A stretch of 64,000 bases of DNA from Hypericum androsaemum (taxonomy: Eukaryota > Streptophyta > Magnoliopsida > Malpighiales > Hypericaceae): positions 15,153,176 to 15,217,175 of the forward strand of contig OZ023187.1 of NCBI GenBank assembly GCA_963995505.1, written 5' to 3'. The notes under the pieces were generated by a model. That model was not told where the DNA came from and searched no databases. It was given only the letters and a program-made list of their open reading frames with translations. Below are positions 56,042-64,000 of the stretch, in pieces. The position numbers were made by a program, and so were the translations under genes. The number at the start of each line of letters is the position of its first letter. Within the stretch, counting starts at the first letter, position 1.

Positions 56042-56661
56042 TGTTGGGTTTGAATAAAAATTCAATGCAAGCCCAATAATGGAAAGGCTCAAAGGAAAGG
56101 TCCAAAAAGGAGACGGAAGGTTGCAATCCCACATTGAATAGAGCAAGGAGGATTTCCTTGTTTATAAGGAATTCCCCTCCTTGCCTTTCAACTTGATTGA
56201 CTTCCTAAAAGGCTGACCCACTGCTAGCTGCCTGCGAGGACGGTGCGTCACCGTCCGAGCACGAGCACGCGCACGTGCATGGAGCATTGGACCCAGGTCG
56301 CAATGGGCGCTTTGTGGCGCACTTGGCAAGGAGTTGCGAGCGCCTTCAGGTTGGCCGCCGAAGAGGCACGACGGGCTGAAAAGTCCAGGAGACTTCCAGA
56401 GCGCCTTCAGGTTGGCGCCAGCGCAGCCAGTCAGCCTGCAGGCCGAGCGGACGCGTCCCTTCAGGATGGCTGCCTCCCTGCTTCCTCCAGCCTATAAATA
56501 GGCCTGCCCCCCTGCCAGAATTCTCATCCCAGCAGCAAGTGCATATCCCAAGCATTGTTGTCTTCTCCTCTTTCCCCCGTTCTTCACTTAGAAAAGAGTC
56601 CGACTTGCCTCGACTGAAGTAGATAGATCCTAATCAAGTACACCAACAGTCCGAAACAACA
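56042..56661 (+). repeat. 5' LTR of copia element (short form)
   Basis: 620 bp, TATA box CCTATAAATAGG at about 56494. Lacks two blocks present in the 3' LTR: GC-rich tandem-repeat sequence and about 160 bp before the last 60 bp. Confidence 0.88.
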
Positions 56662-56689
56662 ATCGTAAGACAAGAATGTGTACTTGAAG

Positions 56690-57904
56690 ATGGCATCGAC
56701 AAGCTCAGCACCAGTGCCAGCGGTCCCGGGAACTGTCTACGCCGAAAGGCCGGCCAAGTTCAGCGGTACCGAATTCAAGAGGTGGCAACAGAAGATGTTG
56801 TTCTACCTGATGACGCTCAACCTGGTCCGATTCTTGAAGGAAGAGGCACCGAAGGTGGCAGAAAATGAGGCAGATCAACAGAAGATCAATGCCCTCGATG
56901 CATGGAGTCACAGCGACTTCCTATGCCGGAACTACGTCCTGAATGGACTAGACGACACGCTCTACAATATCTACGCAGAAGCTAAGACCGCTAAAGAGCT
57001 GTGGAGTTCACTCGAGAAGAAGTACAAAACAGAGGATGCCGGAATGAAGAAATTCATCATCGGACAATTCCTCGACTTCAAGATGGACTCCAAGAAGGTC
57101 ATCGACCAAGTGCAAGAGTTGTAGCTGATCCTTCACGAGATCCAAGCCGAAGGGATGCAACTCAGCGAGTCCTTCCAAGTAGCTGCGATGATCGAGAAGC
57201 TCCCCCCGCTGTGGAAAGATTTCAAGAGCTACCTCAAGCACAAGAGGAAGGACATGGGCCTAGAAGACCTGATCGTGAGACTTAGGATCGAGGAAGACAA
57301 CCGAAAGTCTGAAGTCAAGCAAGGCAAGGCCAACTCTGAGACTACCGTGCACCTCGCCGAGGGAAAAGGTAGCAAGAAGAGGAAGAAGTCCAGGGATAAG
57401 CAGGAGAAGCAAGAGCCCAAGAAGAAAAAGATCAAGGGCAACTGCTACAACTGCGGCAAACCCGGACACATGGCTAAGGACTGTCGCCAGCCGAAGAAGG
57501 ACGACTATGGAAAGGCTAACCTGGCTGAAGACCTGTCCCAGATGGATCTGTCAGCTGTGGTGTTTGAAGCCAACCTGGTGGACAATCCGAGAGAGTGGTT
57601 TGTGGACACAGGAGCTACCCGCCACGTCTGCTCGGACAAGGAGATGTTCTCGAACTATATCCCGATCATCGGCCGAAAGCTATTCATGGGAAACTCCGCA
57701 ACGTCCAAGATCGTTGGTCTGGGAAAGGTGGTCCTGAAGCTGACCTCAGGAAATGAGCTGACCCTCAAGGATGTGCTGCATGTCCCAGACCAAAGCAAAG
57801 CCGATCTTAAGCTTGTATTTGAGGCTGATAAGTTTGTACTGACCAAAGCAGGTCAATTCATAGGAAAGGGTTATCTAGAGAAGGGCTGTTTAAGATGTAT
57901 GTAA
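56690..57904 (+). pseudogene. gag and protease of copia element, broken
   Basis: Starts MASTSS at 56690. The gag core ([33 protein letters not shown]) runs to an in-frame TAG at 57122-57124 and then continues in the same frame. A single CCHC knuckle ([14 protein letters not shown]) is at about 57442. The protease motif is [11 protein letters not shown] at about 57598. After the VLHVPD block (about 57775) a stretch is missing, and the frame is lost near 57885. Confidence 0.88.
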
Positions 57905-60539
57905 TAACTGTACATCGCACCTTTAACGGTGAAAATAAAGTTAACGCTTCTTCTTACTTGGCCGAGTGTTCTAATTTATGGCATGGTAGATTAGGACACG
58001 TAAATCTAAACTCGCTAAGAAAGTTAGTAAGTTTAAATTTATTACCGAATCTAGAGTTCAACCCATCCGATAAATGTGAAGTATGTGTGGAGGCTAAAAT
58101 GACCAAAGCACCTTTCCATTCAGTGGAAAGAAGTACTACGCCTTTAGAATTAATTCATACGGACACTTGCAATATGAAACACGTGCAAACTAAAGGCGGG
58201 AAGAAATACTTCATCACGTTTATCGATGATTGCACGAGATACTGTTACGTATATCTCCTAAAGGGCAAAGACGAAGCTCTTGATGCTTTTAAGAGATATA
58301 AGAATGAGGTTGAAAATCAACTCAGCGTGAAAATCAAAATGATCTGAAGTGATCGAGGAGGAGAATATGTAGCTCCGTTTGAGGAACTCTGTCAAGAACA
58401 TGGCATTATTCATCAGACGACTGCTCCATACTCACCTCAATCGAATGGCGTAGCTGAACGCAAAAATCGAATTCTTAAGGAGATGATGAACGCTATGTTG
58501 ATTAGCTCGGGCTTACCCCAGAACATGTGGGGGGAAGCTGTGCTCTCAGCTAACCACATTCTAAACAAATTGCCACACAAGAAAAGGGATAAAACCCCAT
58601 ATGAACTATGGAAAGGAGGGAAGCCTTTCTACGGTTACCTTAAAGTGTGGGGGTGCCTAGCAAAGGTCGAAGTACCTAAGCCTAAGCAGGTGAGAATAGG
58701 ATCCAAGACCATTGATTGCATCTTTATCGGATATGCGCAAAATAGTAGTGCTTATCGATTCTTGGTGCATAAATCTGAAAACCCTGAGATAAATACGGGA
58801 ATGGTCATAGAATCAAGGAACGCAACATTTTTTGAAGATAGCTTTCCTAATAAGCAAAGAAAGGAAGCAAGTCCGAAGAAAAGGGCTCACGAGACTACGC
58901 AAGGGTCAAATCAAAAAGATGATGAACCTAGACGTAGTAAATGAATGAAGGTAATCAAATCTTTTGGTCCGGACTATCTAACCTATGCGTTAGAAGATGA
59001 ACCCAGGACAATCCAAGAGGCATTGTCCAGTCCAGATGCTCCTCTCTAGAAGGAAGCTATCAATAGTGAGATAGAATCCATTATGCAAAACCACACGTGG
59101 GAAATCGTGGATCTTCCACCGGGCTGCAAACCTTTGGGATGCAGGTGGATCCTAAAAAGGAAATACAAAGCTGATGGATCAATCGACAAGTACAAAGCTC
59201 GATTGGTAGCTAAGGGGTTCAAACAGAAGGAGGGATATGATTTCTTTGACACATATTCACCGGTCACAAGAATCACATCGATTAGAGTACTCATAGCTGT
59301 TGCATCACTCTATAACCTCGAGATCTACCAAATGGATGTAAAAACAGCTTTCCTAAATGGAGAACTGGAAGAGGAGATATACATGGAGCAACTTGAAGGG
59401 TTTGTGGCTCCCGGTCAAGAGCATAAAGTGTGTAGACTAGTCAAGTCACTATACGGGCTAAAACAAGCGCCGAAACAGTGGCACGAGAAATTTGACAGAA
59501 CAATGCTGTCAAATAGATTTAAGATCAATGAGTGCGATAAATGTGTTTACATTAAGGGCACACCTGAAGCTTACGTAATTGTATGTCTCTACCTAGATAA
59601 CTTACTAATTACGGAAAGCAATAAAGAGGTTATTGTGAAAACTAAGAACATGTTAAAGAATCACTTTGACATGAAAGATATGGGTCTGGCAGACGTCATA
59701 CTAGGAATAAAAATTTCTAGGAAAGCTGACGAAATTATCTTGACCCAATCCCACTACGTGGAGAGCGTGCTCAAGAAATTTGAAGCTTTTGACAAACCTC
59801 CTGTTAAGACTCCAGTAGATTTAAATCTACACTTAGCCAAGAATCGAGGGGACCCAGTATCTCAACTGAAGTATGCGCAGATTATCGGGAGCTTGATGTA
59901 TTTAATAAACTGCACACGTCCCGATATTGCGTACTCAGTTAGTAAGCTAAGTAGATTCACAGTAATCCAGGGAAGGATCACTGGCTAGCTCTGGAAAGGG
60001 TTTTACGGTACTTAAAATATACCATAAACCATGGCATACATTATGCTAAATATCCAGCTGTATTATAAGGATACAGTGACGCAAACTGGATATCGGACAC
60101 TAAGGACTCCAAATCTACCTGTGGATACGTATTCACCATAGGAGGAGGAGCTGTGTCTTGGAAGTCTTCTAAACAAACGTGCATAGCTCGATCCACCATA
60201 GAGTCAGATTTTATAGCACTAGACAAAGCTGGGGAAGAAGCTGAATGGCTCAGAAACTTCTTAGAGGATATTCCATGCTGGAGCAAACCAGTACCTCCCA
60301 TATTGATACATTGTGATAGCATGTCTGCAATCGGGAGAGCACAGAGTACACTGTACAACAGAAAGTCTCGACATATCTGTCGGAGATACAATACCGTTAG
60401 ACAATTGATCTCTAGTGGGGTGATCACCATTAATTATGTAAAGTCCAAGGACAACTTAGCTGATCCTTTTACAAAAGGAATCAATAGAGATCAAATGTAC
60501 AACGCAGTAAGGGGAATGGGATTAAAATCCACACACTAA
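57895..60539 (+). pseudogene. integrase, RT and RNase H of copia element, broken
   Basis: The pre-integrase zinc finger begins near 57965 (LWHGRLGHVN...CEVC). The integrase core follows (HTDTCN, SDRGGEY, QSNGVAERKNR), crossed by TGA at 58345-58347. Further stops are TGA 58942-58944, TAG 59047-59049 and TAA 60066-60068, and a frameshift lies near 59960. RT runs about 59080-59800 (RLVAKGFKQKEGYDF, QMDVKTAFLNGELEEEIYM), but the catalytic site reads YLDN rather than YVDD. RNase H ([20 protein letters not shown]) and its ADPFTKG end reach 60539. Several stops fit C-to-T or G-to-A change. Confidence 0.9.
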
Positions 60540-61082
60540 AGAACGTCCATAGCGGTAACTCAACCATGATGAGTGGAGATCCCACAAACTTGGTTCAATG
60601 AGACAACTAAGTTATGGAAGGTTCAGTTAACCACCTAGAACCTATCTCATTCTCAGAAGCTGCCCAGGTGTTAGCCTGCAGCGGTGTGGTAAGGTTAAGC
60701 AATACGCTTTTAATAATTCCTATACCTTGATTAAGGTGGAGTATGGCAGGATACTCCTGATAGGAGATCACCTATGTAAGTGTGAAGTGAGGCCGCTTCA
60801 AATGGGAAAAACACTTATGAATCCAAGATACGGTCCATGGCCGAAATGGACACAACGTGAGAACCCAAATATACTAGGGTTATTATTGTGTAAATGTTAT
60901 TGTCTTGGTTTACACCAAAAGCTGACGGTTCAAGACATCACGTTCATCGAGCAGCGAGTAAATCCGATAACATATTATTAGAGAAGGTTCGAAGCCGCAA
61001 GCTACCTGTCTCAATGTAATAATAACACGTCAGAACTTTCGATTAGAGTCTGCATGCATTAATCATCATTCATGTGAGGGAT
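60540..61082 (+). other. 3' untranslated region of copia element
   Basis: 543 bp between the pol stop and the 3' LTR, ending in a weak purine tract (GTGAGGGA at about 61074-61081). Confidence 0.6.
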
Positions 61083-62119
61083 TGTTGGGTTTGAATGAAA
61101 ATTTAATGCAAGCCCAATAATGGAAAGGCCCAAAGGAAAGGCCCAAAAAGGAGATGGAAGGTTGCAATCCACATTGAATAGAGCAAGGAGGATTTCCTTG
61201 TTTATAAGGAATTCCCCTCCTTGCCTTTCAACTTGATTGACTTCCTAAAAGGCTGACCCACCGCTAGCTGCCTGCGAGGACGGTGCGAAGCACCATCCGA
61301 GTACGAGCACGAGCTCGCGCATGCACTTGCGCACGCGCTCGCGCACGCACACGTGCGTGTGCGCATGGCGCATTGGACGCAGGTCGCTATGGGCACTTTG
61401 TGGCGCACTTGGCACTTCACACGTGCGCATCGTCGCGAGGAGCTGGAGGAGCCTTAAGTATTTTGCCCGGGTCCAGAGGCAGCTGCGCAGCTACTGCAGC
61501 GACAAAGAGCTGCGAGCGCCTTCAGGTTGGCCGCTGAAGAGGCACGACGGGCTGAAAAGTCCAGGAGACTTCCAGAAGGCCGAAGGGCTACGAGGTCCAT
61601 CACGAAAGGGCGCCAGCGCAGCCTGGGCGCGCCTGGAAGGATCCAGAAGCCACCGAAGGGCTACGAGCGCAGCCTGGCGCGCCTGGAAGGATCCAGAAAC
61701 CACCGAAGGGCCACGAGCGCAGCCAGTCAGCCTGCAGGCCGAGCGGACGCGTCCCTTCGGGGTGGCTGCCTCCCTGCCTCCTCCAGCCTATAAATAGGCC
61801 TGCCCCCCCTGCCAGAATCCTCATCCCAGCAGCAAGTGCATATCCCGAGCATTGTTGTCTTCTCCTCTTTCCCCCGTTCTTCACTTAGAAAAGAGTCCGA
61901 AAGTTCTGGGTATATAAGAGTTCACCCAAAAATTTCGAGATACGTGTGCAACGTTCTTGGAAATGCCCTAAATAGTCATTGTATCTTGGGGACGATTGCC
62001 GAAGCCCGTACCGCACTGAAATATACTGGACAATCTCGTCTTACGGAGAAAGTGTCCAACACTTGCCTCGACTGAAGTAGATAGATCCTAATCAAGTACA
62101 CCAACAGTCCGAAACAACA
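61083..62119 (+). repeat. 3' LTR of copia element (long form)
   Basis: 1037 bp with TATA box at about 61788. Contains alternating GC/CG-rich sequence at 61300-61370, a 48-bp tandem duplication at about 61627-61724, and an extra 160-bp block at about 61900-62062 with a second TATATAA. Confidence 0.88.
61627..61724 (+). repeat. 48-bp tandem duplication in 3' LTR
   Basis: GCGCGCCTGGAAGGATCCAG followed by ACCGAAGGG and ACGAGCGCAGCC occurs twice with two or three differences. Confidence 0.8.
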
Positions 62120-62800
62120 TTAATTGCCATGTCCAGTACCTTTGATGGATTTTTTCAAAGGAAGTCATTCAAAATAAGAAGTCTATTTTTAAATCTATTT
62201 TGATATTACAGAAACAGTTGACAATGTCCAAAAACATCAGCCTTCTTGTCCATGCCCAAGAAGTGGAATTTAGCTTCCATGCTTTTACTCATGTTCTTTC
62301 CGATTGAGTTTTGGTTTTTTTTATTTCAATTTCTAATTCGAATTAGAGTTTTCGAAATTAGGGTTATATAAGTTTTGATTCTATAATTAGTTCTGATTAT
62401 CACTAAGAAGATTTGGGTTTGAGTTTTAAGGGTTGAAAGTGGCGGAAGAAGATGAAGTGGAAGGGAGAAGAAGAAGGTGAAGGGAGAAAGAGAGGGTTTT
62501 TTTTCGGTTGGGGGCATTTTAGTCTTTTCAAGTAGGGGTTGTTGGAGAAAATAGTATATTCTGACAAGAAAATGACATATTCTGGCGACAGGGACCCGAG
62601 AATTTCTAAAACTAAAGACGGAGGACGGTAAAATTATTTTCGGGAATCTAGCGACCCCAGGAGAAAGATGACCAAACACCAGGGACAAGATGGTTATTTA
62701 CCCAAAAATTAATATATAGATCATTGATCTTTTAAAAAAGTAAAGAGAGAAATTAGACTTTGTATGTCTCACCATAAATTTGTCATTTCATAAAATTCAA

Positions 62801-63310
62801 GAATATACCAAGTCATATTTATGCCACCACTTTTATTATTTGCGTAATGGGGAAATCAAATACCGTGGTCCATCAGGAAATTTTAGCCAAAAAAAAAAGG
62901 TCACTGGCGTATTCAATTTCTCTTTGTACCGAATTTTATTTCCTACGAGAATGCAAGACTTCTCTCGTACAAGAGAAAATTTTAGTAAGCTATAAGAAAT
63001 GGGCCCCGTCCTGGAGGAAATAAAGAGCTAGTAATCGCACCACGAGGGGAGAATTGATGGTGTCATGTCTTTCAAATTCAACAAGTGGTCTTGTTATTGT
63101 CCACGGAAGAGACAAAAAAGGAGAGTTGAATATAAAATTCTAAGTATTGAATATACCAAAAGTCATATTTATGCCACCACTTTTATTATTTGCATAACGG
63201 AAATCAATTACCATGGCCCATCAGGAAATTTCTAGCCAAGAAAAAAGGTCACTGACGTATTCAGTTTCTGTTTCTACAGATCTATATTTCTACTAGAATG
63301 CAGGACTTTA
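62801..63310 (+). repeat. Direct duplication, 162 bp, 348-bp offset
   Basis: 62801-62962 (GAATATACCAAGTCATATTT onward) recurs at 63149-63310 with roughly 10-15% differences. Intervening 186 bp is not shared. No gene inside. Confidence 0.8.
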
Positions 63311-64000
63311 TGCTGCAAAGTTGGAGCTAAAGGATAGGACAAGCGCTTGATACTTTGTGTTGAAAAGTTAGAGCTATAGGATAGCTTGGAAGAACCGTTG
63401 CTCTACCTCTTGCGAATTTTTTTCGGCATTATTCCTATGTAATTATTTTGTTAATACAAAATCACTTACAAAAAAAATAGCTTGTAAGACTTTTGATAAT
63501 TGCAAGGTTTGTCGATTGTGCACTTTTCTGGCTATTAAAGGGTGCTCCTCGACCAAAAGGTGGCTAAGATGGTAACATATCTGTAACACATTGGGACTTG
63601 ATTGAATAATTGTAATAGTTCTGGGATTGATTAGCAGTTCGTCAGAAACTTTACCAATTCTAATAAAGAATTAGTTACCTTCTTCTTCTCAACTTCTTTA
63701 TCTCTCTCGTCTAACTCTTCTTTTACCCCAAATATTACGATTAGGGTTCTTGAGCCCCAATCCCTTAATCCGGAACGTTACATAGTACTTGTCTTGTTTT
63801 CTAGGAGTCGGTGGGTCAATTTTTACTCCTTACAAAAATGGCAAAATTTTACTTAGGAGGGGAATAAAATCCAATACCATCTAGAACCCCGGGGTTTAGG
63901 CAAAACCCGCCTAAATTTTATTTGACAAAAAAATTTGCTCCTCGTCCCGCCTAATTATCCACGAAGGTAGTGAACTCCAAGTAGAGAGTTGAGAAATAAC
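63311..64000. other. Terminal spacer, no gene seen
   Basis: AT-rich. Around 63590-63780 the composition resembles the transcribed end of an LTR or a gene leader (AATAAAG then a C/T-rich stretch), but no partner repeat exists in the window. Confidence 0.4.

Larger units (their letters stand above)
56042..62119 (+). mobile_element. Ty1/copia LTR retrotransposon, decayed
   Basis: LTRs 56042-56661 and 61083-62119 begin TGTTGGGTTTGAAT and end CCGAAACAACA, flanked by TTAAT at 56037-56041 and 62120-62124. Internal order is gag, protease, integrase, RT, RNase H (copia order). The two LTRs differ in length by about 417 bp. The usual tRNA-Met primer site is not seen after the 5' LTR. Many stops and frameshifts make it inactive. 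Confidence 0.93.
55308..62703. mobile_element. Foldback/Mutator-like element C, split by copia
   Basis: The left arm 55308-55545 begins GGGTAAATTACC; the right arm about 62450-62703, read back, begins GGGTAAATAACC and matches over about 240 bp. Flanks AAAATTTAT and AAAATTAAT are similar. The copia element 56042-62119 interrupts it, so the original element was about 1.3 kb. The core left of the insertion (55730-55940) is GC-rich, as in elements A and B. Confidence 0.75.

Noticed and set aside
61202..61884. Open frames of 70-158 codons on both strands
   Set aside because: They lie in the GC-rich part of the copia 3' LTR; alanine/arginine repeats come from alternating GC sequence and tandem duplication.

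Overview
The window looks like nuclear DNA of a flowering plant, probably a eudicot; I cannot name the species. The evidence is AT-rich intergenic DNA, short GT-AG introns, plant-type gene families (DUF538, CYP71 P450, organic cation/carnitine transporter, organellar RRM protein), a nuclear tRNA-Asp(GUC), and plant lineages of Ty3/gypsy, Ty1/copia, LINE, SINE, hAT-like and Mutator-like elements.

Layout. 1-8815: a complete, young chromovirus-type Ty3/gypsy element (414-8810) with 1.4 kb LTRs. 8816-14531: intergenic DNA with one MITE, a LINE fragment and a SINE. 14532-15904: a DUF538 gene. 16133-17950: SINE, two MITEs and a C/CT tract. 17996-20483: a CCCH plus RING gene (RNF113/Cwc24 type) with a leader intron. 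20875-23806: a long-TIR foldback element, a sugar-transporter pseudogene, a solo LTR and a mitochondrial-carrier remnant. 24272-26146: an unnamed tail-anchored protein gene. 26810-28140: an organellar RRM gene. 28968-29039: tRNA-Asp. 32072-33485: a 1.4 kb G-rich array of degenerate 7-bp units resembling TTTAGGG. 36257-38217: a compact copia deletion derivative. 39219-39992: a small basic plant protein of unknown function. 41647-47160: an OCT4-like transporter whose 3.9 kb intron holds a MITE and a Pack-MULE-like element carrying a piece that resembles a SHI/STY-related gene. 50029-51158: a second foldback element. 51911-52445: a hAT-type MITE. 52899-54520: a CYP71 P450. 55308-62703: a third foldback element split by a 6 kb decayed copia element (56042-62119). 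62704-64000: no gene seen, one dispersed duplication.

The seven protein genes are unrelated single genes, as is normal in plants; there is no operon-like organisation. The main story is layered transposition. Target-site duplications, nested insertions and LTR divergence give a relative order: the gypsy element (about 0.5% LTR difference by eye) is youngest, the small copia derivative (about 3.5%) is older, and the foldback element at 55308 predates the copia inside it.

The observations I rate highest are the degenerate telomere-like array, two in-frame intron-like segments inside the chromovirus gag-pol, the Pack-MULE inside the transporter intron, the small copia derivative that keeps one open frame through several internal deletions, and the recurrent long-TIR foldback family with GC-rich cores. 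All boundaries were read by eye; no database search or alignment was run.
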